This document shows, piece by piece, positions 44,812-54,215 of a DNA stretch of 64,000 nucleotides. Where the stretch lies: NCBI GenBank assembly GCA_037190145.1, contig JBBCJU010000008.1, positions 372,001-436,000 of the forward strand. Direction: 5' to 3'. Below the pieces are notes generated by a model, which worked only from the letters and a program-made list of their open reading frames with translations, had not been told where the DNA came from and did no database searches. This DNA is from 55-13 sp037190145 (GTDB taxonomy: Bacteria > Armatimonadota > Fimbriimonadia > Fimbriimonadales > Fimbriimonadaceae). Both the position numbers and the translations under genes were made by a program. The stretch's first letter is position 1, and every line of letters begins with the position of its first letter.

Positions 44812-45627
44812 ATGACCATCGGAATCGTTGGGTGTGGATTGATCGGTGGGTCGATTGGGCTTGCTTGTCGATCCAACACCCACACGGTTCTTGGCTTTGA
44901 GCCAGATCCAAAGTCGGCAAAAACCGCCTTGGATAGAGGCTGTGTGTCAAAGATCACAAGTCTTGAGGAAGTTTCTCAGAGTGAAGTCACGTTCATCTGC
45001 GTACCTCCTGGTCTGGTGGAGCAAGTCTTGGATCAAGTGATGGCAGCGAAGCCAAAACATACCGTGGCCACGGATTGCACCAGTGTGAAGGGTCCGATCG
45101 TTCGCTGGCTAAAGCAAAACCGCGATGAGATGTTTGTGCCTGGACATCCCATGGCGGGTCATGAAAAATCTGGCCCGGTTTACTCTTCCGCGTGGATGTT
45201 TCGGGGAGCCAAGTGGATCATTACTCCCGCCGCCTTCACTCAGTCTGGTGCAGTAAAGCAGGTCGAAGCATTGGTGAAAGAGATGGGTGCGACTCCCGTA
45301 CGAGTAAAGGCCGAACGCCATGATCGAGATGTGGCTTTGCTAAGCCACTTGCCCCATGCTTTGGCGGCGGTCTTAGTGCGGCTTGCAGATGGATTGGATT
45401 CCACTGAGGCTTCAGCAGGTTCTTGGCGCGACCTTACACGAGTTGGGGGTGTCGATCCGAACTTATGGAGCCAAATTCTCACCTCAAATCGAGAAGAGGT
45501 TGCCAAGATTCTGGGAGAGTTTAGTCATTCAATGGAGGAGCTTAAAGGTCTGCTTGAGTCTGGAGATGAGGCAGGAGTCCGAGAGTTTTTTGAAGTGGCA
45601 AAAGTGGCAAAGGAAAAGCAGAAGTGA
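44812..45627 (+). CDS. tyrA: Prephenate/arogenate dehydrogenase
   Basis: Oxidative decarboxylation of prephenate (or arogenate) in tyrosine synthesis. The Rossmann start IGIVGCGLIGGSIGLACR is followed by the substrate-site motif FVPGHPMAGHEKSGP with the catalytic histidine and HRDVALLSHLPHALAAVLVRL. There is no ACT domain, and 271 residues fits a compact, chorismate-mutase-free TyrA. The stop overlaps the aroA start (GTGA), coupling tyrosine and shikimate pathway enzymes. Whether prephenate or arogenate is preferred cannot be seen. Confidence 0.93.
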   Translation: MTIGIVGCGLIGGSIGLACRSNTHTVLGFEPDPKSAKTALDRGCVSKITSLEEVSQSEVTFICVPPGLVEQVLDQVMAAKPKHTVATDCTSVKGPIVRWLKQNRDEMFVPGHPMAGHEKSGPVYSSAWMFRGAKWIITPAAFTQSGAVKQVEALVKEMGATPVRVKAERHDRDVALLSHLPHALAAVLVRLADGLDSTEASAGSWRDLTRVGGVDPNLWSQILTSNREEVAKILGEFSHSMEELKGLLESGDEAGVREFFEVAKVAKEKQK

Positions 45628-47006
45628 AGTTAACCATTCAACCGATCAAAGCCTTGCGCGGAGAGTTTCGGCCGCCCAGTGATAAATCGTTGACTCATCG
45701 TGCCTACATGTTCGGGGCGGCGGCGAGTGGTGAATCGATCGTAAGAATGCCTTTGACGGGCGAAGACTGTGAAGCCACACTTCGATGCCTTGCCCAGATG
45801 GGATTGCGGTTTGAGCGGATGAGCCCAACTGAAGTTCGCCTGATTCCTGCCTCCGAATGGTCCCAACCGACAGATCACCTGGATTGCGGAAACAGTGGCA
45901 CCACAATGCGCCTCATGAGTGGTCTGATTGCGAGTCGTGATCTCGACGTCACGATGATTGGCGATGCATCACTTTCTAAGCGGCCCATGAAGCGCATTGC
46001 CGAGCCTCTGCGCCTAATGGGCGCGACACTAGAGGGAGATACTCCTCCTCTACGTGTGAAAGGAAACTCTAGGCTCAAAGGGATTAGCTATCAGAGTCCC
46101 GTTGCAAGCGCCCAGATCAAAAGCTGTACGTTGTTAGCCGGCTTACGGGCGGAAGGTGAGACTTGGGTGACCGAGCCCAGCCTTAGTCGAGACCACACGG
46201 AGCGAATGCTAACCGCTCTGGGCGTGAAAGTCATGCGTGGCGTAGTCATCCAAGATGGAGAGGGGCAACGCATCGAGGAGGACATTGATTTTGATGCTCC
46301 TGGAGTCTTGGATGCACTTGATGAAGTGATGGATGTAAAAGGCTTCACGGCGGGGGTGCCGGGCGGCTCTGTGCTCAATCCATTCGAATTCACTGTTCCG
46401 GGAGACATCAGCAGCGCAGCATTTTTTATGGTTGCGGCGGCGATCTTGCCCACCTCCCGAATTGAGATCAAGGACCTCAGTATCAATCCTTCCCGAACTG
46501 GCATTTTGGACGTCTTCTTGGAAGCAGGAATTCCGTGCATCGTGGACGAGGAGCGGAGCGAATTGGGTGAGCCAGTTTCTGATGTTGTGGTGGCCGCTCC
46601 GTTTGAGAAAAAGCGGGGCTTCAATATCAGCGGTTCACTGGTTCCGAGATTGATTGATGAGATTCCAGTATTGGCGGTTTTGGCCACTCAGTGCGAAGGG
46701 GAAACCGTCATTCGTGACGCGCGTGAGCTGAGAGTGAAAGAAAGTGACCGTATTGAGCTCGTCGCAAAGGGCCTGCGGGACATGGGGGCAGAAGTCGAAA
46801 CCTTTGAGGACGGAATGGCGATCAAGGGGCCAGTCAAGCTGAAGGGCGCGGTGATTGAAGCCAACCACGACCACCGCATCGCAATGGCCTTTGCCGTTGC
46901 GGGATTGGCGGCGGAGGGCGAGACGGTTATCGAAGGTGCCGAGTCGATCGCCACCAGTTTCCCTTCTTTTGAAGAAGACCTGCGCCGACTAGCCTTGACT
47001 GAGTAG
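45624..47006 (+). CDS. aroA: 3-phosphoshikimate 1-carboxyvinyltransferase (EPSP synthase)
   Basis: Joins shikimate-3-phosphate and PEP to EPSP (EC 2.5.1.19) in the shikimate pathway. Signatures: PPSDKSLTHRAYMFGAAASG, LDCGNSGTTMRLMSGLIA, PVASAQIKSCTLLAGL, VPGDISSAAFFMVAAAI, LRVKESDRIELVAKGLRDMGA and NHDHRIAMAF. The SAQIKS segment places it nearer the class II enzymes. Between the ERMLTALGV and PGDISSAAFF motifs there are about 52 residues where related enzymes have about 28, an acidic insert of around 24 residues. It starts with GTG in the tyrA stop. At 460 residues it is a little long for that reason. Confidence 0.95.
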   Translation: MKLTIQPIKALRGEFRPPSDKSLTHRAYMFGAAASGESIVRMPLTGEDCEATLRCLAQMGLRFERMSPTEVRLIPASEWSQPTDHLDCGNSGTTMRLMSGLIASRDLDVTMIGDASLSKRPMKRIAEPLRLMGATLEGDTPPLRVKGNSRLKGISYQSPVASAQIKSCTLLAGLRAEGETWVTEPSLSRDHTERMLTALGVKVMRGVVIQDGEGQRIEEDIDFDAPGVLDALDEVMDVKGFTAGVPGGSVLNPFEFTVPGDISSAAFFMVAAAILPTSRIEIKDLSINPSRTGILDVFLEAGIPCIVDEERSELGEPVSDVVVAAPFEKKRGFNISGSLVPRLIDEIPVLAVLATQCEGETVIRDARELRVKESDRIELVAKGLRDMGAEVETFEDGMAIKGPVKLKGAVIEANHDHRIAMAFAVAGLAAEGETVIEGAESIATSFPSFEEDLRRLALTE

Positions 47007-47193
47007 CTTGTTGTCTTGAAGTAGTGAAGGACGCAAAGCTTTGCTGTGCTACGTCAGCGTCGATAAAAGTAAATATATATGCATGGTCGTGGCCCTGTGT
47101 TGTAAATTGACGTATGTCTTAACGGGCAAGTGACTCTTGCAAAGTTAGGTCACCACTCTCCCACGAACACATCGCCGAGGTATTTTCTATCCA

Positions 47194-47859
47194 ATGCTCG
47201 CAACTCTTGCTTATGTCACCATGCTCCAAAGCAAACCGCCTAAACTGGCTCCGGCCGTTTTTGCGGATGCCAGCACACGGCGAATAGTCGAACTAAGTAA
47301 GAAGGCTTTTGGCAATCTGAAGTCGGCGAAGATCACCATTACGGAAGGGCGAGATATCAAGCGCTATAGCTTTGCTACCGGCAAGGTTGTGGCTCACCAG
47401 AGGGGTGCGCAATGGTCTTGGAACCAAAAGCGCCTAACGCTTCTGTGCAACAAGGGGCTTTTCCGCGGAAACATGGGAGTTTATAACGTGAATGCGTGGC
47501 TTTCTAAAGTCGGTGCAGTTCCTGAACAGATTCCGGTCCAGTTGGTCGCTAAGAAAAATCCGATTGATGCTCTCATTGCACCAGGTTCACGAGTCCGAAA
47601 GGCGGGCACGATGAGCCTTGGTGGAACCGCGGTGGACATGATCGAAATCAAGTCCGAGCGTTTACGGGTGACGATGGCGATTCGTCAGGATAATCGCCTC
47701 ATTTCAGACCTTGCTGCGGTGAACGTAGATAAGGACGGATCTATTTTGTTCAAATCCAATCGCTCCATTCAGTGGTCGGAAGTCAATCGAGCGATTCCGG
47801 CTTCTGCATTTGTAGTGGGCGGAGGAAAGCAGGCAAAGCCCATTCGAGTCCTAAACTAA
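47194..47859 (+). CDS. Exported protein of unknown function
   Basis: A 221-residue protein with a short hydrophobic N-terminus (MLATLAYVTMLQSKP) and a beta-rich remainder (YSFATGKVVAHQRGAQWSWNQKR, RVTMAIRQDNRLISDLAAVNV). The layout recalls outer-membrane lipoprotein carrier (LolA) or DUF2092 domains, which have an early AFGNLKSAKITIT-like strand pair, but I cannot make a firm match. It is followed by a very strong hairpin and is convergent with the S41 protease gene. The 187 bases upstream are A+T-rich around 47072-47085 and hold no clear promoter I could name. Confidence 0.7.
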   Translation: MLATLAYVTMLQSKPPKLAPAVFADASTRRIVELSKKAFGNLKSAKITITEGRDIKRYSFATGKVVAHQRGAQWSWNQKRLTLLCNKGLFRGNMGVYNVNAWLSKVGAVPEQIPVQLVAKKNPIDALIAPGSRVRKAGTMSLGGTAVDMIEIKSERLRVTMAIRQDNRLISDLAAVNVDKDGSILFKSNRSIQWSEVNRAIPASAFVVGGGKQAKPIRVLN

Positions 47860-47865
47860 AAAAGT

Positions 47866-47905
47866 AAAGCGGGCCGCGATGTAACCATCGCGGCCCGCTT
47901 TGTTT
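47866..47905. terminator. Very strong bidirectional terminator
   Basis: A perfect 16-bp stem AAAGCGGGCCGCGATG / CATCGCGGCCCGCTTT with a TAAC loop lies between two convergent genes, followed on the plus strand by TGTTTAT and carrying an A-rich flank that gives a T-rich tail on the minus strand. Confidence 0.92.
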
Positions 47906-47910
47906 ATCTC

Positions 47911-49170
47911 TTACTTATTCTGGGCTGACTTTGCCAGGAGAGGCAGAACGGTCTGCCAAGCTGGATCGGCTTTGCCAGGCATTGCTTCTTGTGGAGTTCG
48001 AACCTCTGCATCTACGGCGACGCCGTTGTGCTCAAGTCGAACACCCTTTGCCGACACGTAATCGTTAATCGGATACTGAACCATGAATCCGGTCTTGTCG
48101 ACCGGCACCATTACCGATACCAGTACGGCACCGGCGGATTTGGTTCCGACTACGGGAGCACCCAAATTCTCTTTCAGCGCTTGCGCGGTGATCTCCGATG
48201 CAGATCCGCTTGCGCCATTCACAAGAACTGCAACCTTGCCCTTAAACACGGGAATATTGACATTTCCAGAGGAGACCAGCTTTCTCTGGGAGAACTCAGC
48301 GATACCCTTGAGGTCATCTGCGTTACCGCCTTTCTCTTTAACGAAGTTTTCGACGAGGTCCTTAGAAACAAACGTTCCGATCGTCGTACCCTTTGGAAGG
48401 ATAAGACCTAAGAAGTGGTTCATATTGAGAACCGCACCGCCTCCGTTATTGCGAAGGTCAACGATCAGATTCTTTGCCTTGCTCGCTTCGGTCATCAACT
48501 TCTCAACGTTTCGTCGATCATAGCTAAGATCGAACGTATAGATGCTGATGGCTGCGGTGTCCTTATTGACCCACTTCAGTTCCTCTGGGCGAACCGTTGA
48601 GAATTTCTTGCGGGTGATCGTGTAATCCTTATACTTCCCGTTGGCCTTCTTCACGGTGATGGTCACTTGCTGACCCTCTTCACCACGCAGATCGGCGGGA
48701 TCGGTAATCTGCTTTCCGTTGGCCTTTACCAAAATATCGCCGGCAACAATGCCTGCCTCATCAGCAGGAGCATTAGGCACCACGCGGACCACCATAATGC
48801 CTTCTTCGTGAGGCTGAATGTTGACTCCGATTCCGACACTGCTGCGATTGATACGAGCGCTTACGTCAACCGGCCGCATCAGAACAATGTGGCTGAAGCC
48901 GAACTCTTGAAGGGCCATGTTCACGGAATTTGTGAACTGGTCAATCGAGTCAGCCTTGTCCAGATTTTCCTTTTGCTTCTCTAAGAGTGAGCCAAGCTTG
49001 TTAAAGTCAACCCCTGGTACGTAAGCATGAGTCGTGATAAGACGCGTCATGCCATCCAGAACATCCTTCTTGGCGGTAGCGTCGATCTTCGTGGCTTCCT
49101 GAGCATGGGCTTGGGAAACCAAGAGCGAGAGCGCCATGGTGGCGCTGGCAATAAAAGTCGGCAGTTTCAT
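47911..49170 (-). CDS. Exported S41B-type (tricorn-like) peptidase with PDZ domain
   Basis: A secreted serine peptidase distinct from the ctpA-type in this window. I start at the ATG giving MKLPTFIASATMALSLLVSQAHA, a clear signal peptide; the longer frame adds 16 basic residues. It has a PDZ domain (about 105-185, VVPNAPADEAGIVAGDILVKANG) and an S41 core with the catalytic serine in NGASGSASEITA. The GTKSAGAVLVS segment has no Ctp-type lysine, and GFSHIVL offers a possible histidine, as in tricorn-like S41B enzymes. Target proteins unknown. It is divergent from the glycosidase gene, 48 bases apart. Confidence 0.88.
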   Translation of the reverse strand: MKLPTFIASATMALSLLVSQAHAQEATKIDATAKKDVLDGMTRLITTHAYVPGVDFNKLGSLLEKQKENLDKADSIDQFTNSVNMALQEFGFSHIVLMRPVDVSARINRSSVGIGVNIQPHEEGIMVVRVVPNAPADEAGIVAGDILVKANGKQITDPADLRGEEGQQVTITVKKANGKYKDYTITRKKFSTVRPEELKWVNKDTAAISIYTFDLSYDRRNVEKLMTEASKAKNLIVDLRNNGGGAVLNMNHFLGLILPKGTTIGTFVSKDLVENFVKEKGGNADDLKGIAEFSQRKLVSSGNVNIPVFKGKVAVLVNGASGSASEITAQALKENLGAPVVGTKSAGAVLVSVMVPVDKTGFMVQYPINDYVSAKGVRLEHNGVAVDAEVRTPQEAMPGKADPAWQTVLPLLAKSAQNK

Positions 49171-49218
49171 AATGGTGTTAGGAGTCTTTACGCTAATTCT
49201 ACGATGCAATGATCCCAC

Positions 49219-51633
49219 ATGAATAAAATCGGCACTCAGTCCCCGCTTTCTTTACTCGAAAGAAAGGATAAATGGTTTCTCGGCGGCGGTAAAGGCGCGA
49301 TCTACGCTCCTCCGTTTCCCCGCTGGCTTGAATCACCCGGTTTCTGGGATGAATCTTACTTTGCCGATATCAGATTGACGCGACTGTTTACGGTTTTGTT
49401 TTGTGATTTGGAAGGAAGGTCGATTCGATTTCGTGGAGAGATGGTTTCCTGGCGTCCAGACCGAATGATCATTGAGCATAGGTCAGCCTCGCATTACATC
49501 CGAGAAACTCGATTGGTAACCGAACAGCATGAGTGGGTGTCGGTATTTGAGATGGTGGAGGGAGAACCCGTCCATGCGTTTGTTTGGTCCCTACCAGAGC
49601 TCAAGGAGCCTGGGTATGGAACGCCTTGGCAATCTCTGACGGCTTGCGAAGTGAGCGAAGGTGGAATCTGCTTTGATTTTGCGACGGCTTGGCCCAGTGA
49701 GTTAGAACCTGATCGGACCGGAATAGATGCGGAGAAAATCTCTAGCCGAAAAACCGACGAAGCGGATTCTTCACAAATCCAAGGAATGCTTCCGCCGCTC
49801 ACGCTAAAAGTTCATTTAGCCGCAAATCGCCCACGTCTTAGCTATACCGTAAACCTAGCCCAGCGTCACGATGATCCACCGCTTTGGGAAACATCTCTGC
49901 TTCCCCAGAAGCTGAAGGGTGGACGGCTATCGGGTGATTTCAAGCTACGGGTTGGACCACCGCCTGTAGAAGGCCTTGTCCATATTCTTCAGCAATATGA
50001 ATTGCAGGCCAATAAGCCGTTAGTGGTTTCGGCAAGGATATCCCTGGGGCAAGATTCACATGATTTAGAACCTAGAGGAACCGAAGTCATTCTTGAAAGC
50101 GAAGGAGCCTGGAAGGCTTATTTTGCGTCGGTTCCCCAGTTTTCCTCTAGTGATCCTTACTTGACCAATGCTTACTGGTATCGCTGGTATGGGCTCAGAC
50201 TGAACACGGTCGATATCCCTGGGTTACCGGTTTGTAGGAGCAACGGCTCCCAGGTCCCCGATGCTATGTTCTCGCCATTCATTACGGAGGGGGTTGGATT
50301 TTTCCGGAATTTCGTAACTTACTCAGCACAAGCGCATCTGCGCGAGGTTGCTTGGATGCATTCGCCTCGCTTAGCGCTTGGGATTTTGGAGAATCTAGGG
50401 AAGTGCCAGCGAGAAGACGGGAGTTTCCCTGGTCACAACTATTCCTGTCGACCAGCGCGGGATTTCTATCATGCTGATTTTGCGACGGGCACCAAAACTC
50501 TGTCGAAGCTGCACCCTGGTGGTTTCAACGATGATTTTCTCCAGATGTTGGTCAGATATGCGCTGTATCTGATCCAGGAGCGAGGGCTTTGGGTGAAAGA
50601 TGAACCAGAAGGGCAACCTTGGTTGATGATGACGGCTGTCCTAGATCAAAACGAAACAGGCCAAGAATATATGAGCCGCTACCAGGCTGTCTCCGAACAT
50701 GCTGATCAGTGGTCGAGCTTCCGAGTAGGCGGTACCGATGCGACGACCTATACCGCCCTTCTATTGGACTTTATCACAGAGGAGATCACCGACGGAAACT
50801 TTCTCGGCAAAGATGGCCGGGGCTGGTGTGATGAAGCGGAACGCCCGGTGTTGGCTTTGTTAAATGCTTCCTGTGACCACGAGGCAGCATTCTTCTGCGA
50901 CGTTCTGGAAGATAGTAGCCGCTCATCTGCCCGACCGGCTGCGGGGTTCTATCCTCTTTTCTTGCTTCCTGGAATCACGCAGCGGCAGCTGCTACATGAG
51001 ACGATCCGAGAGCGATTTGCTTACGAGGTCGTTGATCGCTGGTTGTTGAATCCAAACGAGTTCTGGCTTCCCAAAGGGTTTCCTGCCACGGCCCTCTCTG
51101 ATCTGACATTTAATCAGAACGCTGAGTGGAAAGATAAACGCCTCAACTGCCCTTGGAACGGTCGAAGCTGGCCAATGGTGAACAGTCACCTGGTAGATGC
51201 AATTGCGAACGTTGCGAGGAACCTAAAATTGCCAACTCAGGTTCAAAATCAAGATTCCGTAGGTTCAAAGGAACCTGAAACAGACTTTGAAATCCCAAAT
51301 CTCAGAGTCAAAGCAGGGGAAGCTCTCATGAAAGCCATCACCCTCATGTTTCATGAGGACGACCCCGCCCGTCCCAACTCTTACGAGCACTACGACCCAA
51401 TTACCGGTACGCCCAGCCTCTACCGAGGCTACGACGACTATATGCACTCTTGGATCGTTGATCTTATCTTGCGTCATGCGGTCGGGGTGATTCCGGGTGA
51501 AGATCATATTGACCCGCTTCCATTGGGAATAGATTGGATTGAATGCGCGGATATTCCTCATCCTAGAGGCAGAATGCAGGTGCGGATTGAGCGAGATGAG
51601 GTGGTTCGTTGTGAAGTCATAGACAATCCATGA
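49219..51633 (+). CDS. Trehalase-fold glycoside hydrolase (GH63/mannosylglycerate hydrolase-like)
   Basis: A large cytoplasmic enzyme whose second half (about 330-790) is an (alpha/alpha)6 barrel of clan GH-G: ENLGKCQREDGSFPGHNYS, CPWNGRSWPMVNSHLVDA, and PNSYEHYDPITGTPSLYRG are typical of GH63 enzymes and bacterial mannosyl- or glucosylglycerate hydrolases. The first about 300 residues form a beta-rich N-domain. There is no signal peptide. Such enzymes recycle compatible solutes or trim oligosaccharides; the acidic catalytic residues cannot be assigned safely by eye. It begins 48 bases from the divergent S41B gene and is followed by a YfhO-type gene. Confidence 0.8.
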   Translation: MNKIGTQSPLSLLERKDKWFLGGGKGAIYAPPFPRWLESPGFWDESYFADIRLTRLFTVLFCDLEGRSIRFRGEMVSWRPDRMIIEHRSASHYIRETRLVTEQHEWVSVFEMVEGEPVHAFVWSLPELKEPGYGTPWQSLTACEVSEGGICFDFATAWPSELEPDRTGIDAEKISSRKTDEADSSQIQGMLPPLTLKVHLAANRPRLSYTVNLAQRHDDPPLWETSLLPQKLKGGRLSGDFKLRVGPPPVEGLVHILQQYELQANKPLVVSARISLGQDSHDLEPRGTEVILESEGAWKAYFASVPQFSSSDPYLTNAYWYRWYGLRLNTVDIPGLPVCRSNGSQVPDAMFSPFITEGVGFFRNFVTYSAQAHLREVAWMHSPRLALGILENLGKCQREDGSFPGHNYSCRPARDFYHADFATGTKTLSKLHPGGFNDDFLQMLVRYALYLIQERGLWVKDEPEGQPWLMMTAVLDQNETGQEYMSRYQAVSEHADQWSSFRVGGTDATTYTALLLDFITEEITDGNFLGKDGRGWCDEAERPVLALLNASCDHEAAFFCDVLEDSSRSSARPAAGFYPLFLLPGITQRQLLHETIRERFAYEVVDRWLLNPNEFWLPKGFPATALSDLTFNQNAEWKDKRLNCPWNGRSWPMVNSHLVDAIANVARNLKLPTQVQNQDSVGSKEPETDFEIPNLRVKAGEALMKAITLMFHEDDPARPNSYEHYDPITGTPSLYRGYDDYMHSWIVDLILRHAVGVIPGEDHIDPLPLGIDWIECADIPHPRGRMQVRIERDEVVRCEVIDNP

Positions 51634-51656
51634 ACTAAGGAATCTAAAATCTAGGA

Positions 51657-54122
51657 ATCAAAAACTTAAAAGCTCATTGGTCTTGGATATTCCTGCTCCT
51701 CATCCCGCTGATCCCGCTTTGGCGGGCGGTCTTGACGGGGGATGCGATTGGTCCGTTTGACCAGATACGCCAGTTTGCTCCCTGGAACGGGCCGAAGCCG
51801 ACCGACGCTTGGGATGTTTTACAAGCCGATGGCGTGATTCAGTTTTACGTATGGCGAGACCTGGTTTTTGAGAGCTGGCGTCACTTCCAGGTTCCTTTCT
51901 GGAATCCTTATGAGCTAGCCGGTACCCCACTTTTGGCGAATTCCCAGTCAGGAGCTTTGTATCCGCTCCATATCCTAATGGGCTTTCTGCAAGTGCCAAC
52001 GCCGATGGCGATTGCCCTTCTGGCCTGGTTCCACCTATTCTGGGCGGCCTTAGGGACGCGTAACCTGGTGCGAGCCCTGGGAGGAAGTGAACTTGGCGGA
52101 GTGGTAGCGGGAGCAAGTTTTGGCTTATCGCCGTTCATGCTGAGTTGGACTACGCTGAGCAGTGTGATCACCACGGTGGCTTGGATTCCTTGGGCGTTGT
52201 TTTTGCTCTGCAAATGCTTCGAGTCAAATGCAATAAGGAAGAGCATTGACACTTTAAATGCTTCAAGAAAACAGCTTGAATGGGATGAAGCTAAGTTCTC
52301 AGCAAAACTAAACTCATGCCCTTTTTTCCCCTTTAAGCAGATAATCGGATTGGCTATCACTATTGGCATGATGTTCTTAGGTGGACATCTCCAATTTGCT
52401 GCTTATGGTGTTGCGTCGGTCCTTCTTCTAGGCATTTTCAATACCGTCTCTGAACCCTTACCAGGGTTTACAGGGCCAGGAGAAAGAAAGTCGAGAACAA
52501 AGATTTTCGCTTCGAGAATAGCAGGCGACTGGGCATGCATCTTGGGGGGATTACTGCTAGCTGGTGCCATCGCTGCTCCTCAACTCCTTCCAGTTCTCAA
52601 ACACTCTGAATCTTCCCACCGGCGCAATGTTGCCAGTCAGGAAGGTTATGACGCTTACATTGCGAGTTCTCTTAAGCCGTTTGAGTTCGCTAACTTGGTT
52701 AGCGCAAAGGTGTTGGGTGATCCTCGAAGCCCGGTTGATGTGAGTGAAGATATGGCGGTGGCTGAATACTGGCCACCGCTTGCAAAAAATGGTGGGAACT
52801 TTGCAGAGTCGGCGGTTACGATCGGACCCTTAGTACTTGCACTCCTTTTCCTAGCTCCCTGGCGAGATCGCAGAACCTGGCCCATAGCGGCGATTGGCGG
52901 ACTCGCGTTATTGCTGGCGATGGGGACGGTACTCAATAAACTTCTCTACTTTGGTGTGCCTGGCTGGTCTTCCACAGGTAGCCCGGGGCGCGTCACGGTG
53001 TTGTTCGTATTGGCTGCATGTGTATTGGCGGGTTTAGGGGTTCGGGAAACAACTGTAAAGCGCTGTGGTCTTGCAGCTGGCGGGGCAGCTCTGATATCGA
53101 TTCTGTCGATCTTTGTGTTACCGAGTATGGCTCCCGCTTGGCTGGGTGGCGGGGAAGAGTTGGGCAAGGCGGTAAAGGCCATCGCAGATTCTGGCATGGT
53201 GCTACAGCTTTTGATTGCGCTGATCCTAGCGGCAGGCGTGTGCTTGCTTGGTGACAACCTGAAGCCCAAGGAAGAACAAGGTCAGATTGATCCTAAAACG
53301 CTGATTGTCGCGATTCCAGCTTTGTTTGTGCTGGTGGGCTACGCGAACTTGATCCCGATGGGCAAACCCTTGGCAAAAGTAGATGGGCCGACTAACCCGT
53401 ACGAGCGAGTCGCAATCGTAAACGAGAATTGGGGGATCGTGGCAACGGACAAAAACGTTCTGATGCCTCCTAACTTGGCGGCTCTAAGTCGAATTCGGGA
53501 GCTAGCGGGATATGACTCGCTCCTCAATGTGGACACCAAGAATATTTTGGATGAGATCAACGGGCAAAACTCGGCTCCCGCAGCGAATGGCAACATCATG
53601 TTCGTCAAATCGAAGCCTGATTGGGAGGCGTTGGTGGACGCAGGGGTGTCAGAGGTTTGGTCAAAAAATCCTCTTGAGTTAGGCAACTTCCCGGCGACCG
53701 AAAAAGATGGCGTATTTCGGTATCGGTTAAAGTCCAATGGCCAGGATGTATCGCGGGTTAGCGAAAACGCGAAGATCACCTCAGACGGCTCGGGCAGAAT
53801 CAGCATTGAGGCAGAAGGGCCAGAGCCACTTTATCTTGCGGAAAGGAATCTAGCGGGTTGGTCGGCAAAGGTAGATGGAAAGCCTGCGTCCATTAAGGAC
53901 TCGGCTCCGGGTGGAGAAGGGTTAGCAAAGTCGATGTTTATGTTGATCGATTTGCCCGCCGGGAAGCATCAAGTGGACCTATCGTTCGTGTCACCAGGTT
54001 ATTCGCTTGGTCTCATGATTGGCATTCCAGCATGGCTCTTAACCTTAGCAGGGTTGGTTTATTGCGGTCGGAGAGGAAAAGTTCTGGTAACTGCTTCTGA
54101 GTCACGAACTATATCTGAGTAG
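51657..54122 (+). CDS. YfhO-family multi-spanning membrane protein (start uncertain)
   Basis: YfhO proteins are large inner-membrane proteins implicated in modifying cell-wall teichoic or lipoteichoic polymers by glycosylation in Gram-positives, with unclear roles elsewhere. Here about 11-13 hydrophobic helices lead into a C-terminal soluble domain (about 660-800) with LAERNLAGWSAKVDGKPAS and PAGKHQVDLSFVSPGYSLGL, both typical. The first canonical start is a TTG at 51732, but the open frame upstream, back to a stop at 51645, encodes a membrane helix (WSWIFLLLIPLIPLWRAVL) that belongs to the family's first helix. No ATG, GTG or TTG precedes it; ATC at 51657 is the best-looking option. Part of the loop around 52200-52340 is A+T-rich. 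Confidence 0.75.
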   Translation: MKNLKAHWSWIFLLLIPLIPLWRAVLTGDAIGPFDQIRQFAPWNGPKPTDAWDVLQADGVIQFYVWRDLVFESWRHFQVPFWNPYELAGTPLLANSQSGALYPLHILMGFLQVPTPMAIALLAWFHLFWAALGTRNLVRALGGSELGGVVAGASFGLSPFMLSWTTLSSVITTVAWIPWALFLLCKCFESNAIRKSIDTLNASRKQLEWDEAKFSAKLNSCPFFPFKQIIGLAITIGMMFLGGHLQFAAYGVASVLLLGIFNTVSEPLPGFTGPGERKSRTKIFASRIAGDWACILGGLLLAGAIAAPQLLPVLKHSESSHRRNVASQEGYDAYIASSLKPFEFANLVSAKVLGDPRSPVDVSEDMAVAEYWPPLAKNGGNFAESAVTIGPLVLALLFLAPWRDRRTWPIAAIGGLALLLAMGTVLNKLLYFGVPGWSSTGSPGRVTVLFVLAACVLAGLGVRETTVKRCGLAAGGAALISILSIFVLPSMAPAWLGGGEELGKAVKAIADSGMVLQLLIALILAAGVCLLGDNLKPKEEQGQIDPKTLIVAIPALFVLVGYANLIPMGKPLAKVDGPTNPYERVAIVNENWGIVATDKNVLMPPNLAALSRIRELAGYDSLLNVDTKNILDEINGQNSAPAANGNIMFVKSKPDWEALVDAGVSEVWSKNPLELGNFPATEKDGVFRYRLKSNGQDVSRVSENAKITSDGSGRISIEAEGPEPLYLAERNLAGWSAKVDGKPASIKDSAPGGEGLAKSMFMLIDLPAGKHQVDLSFVSPGYSLGLMIGIPAWLLTLAGLVYCGRRGKVLVTASESRTISE

Positions 54123-54215
54123 CCACGGTTGCCGAGTCTTGCAGAAGAAGCGGAGCCCATAAAGAAGGGACGCGGCGTACCTGGGTCTTCGCGGTGCAGT
54201 AAACTACACCACGCG

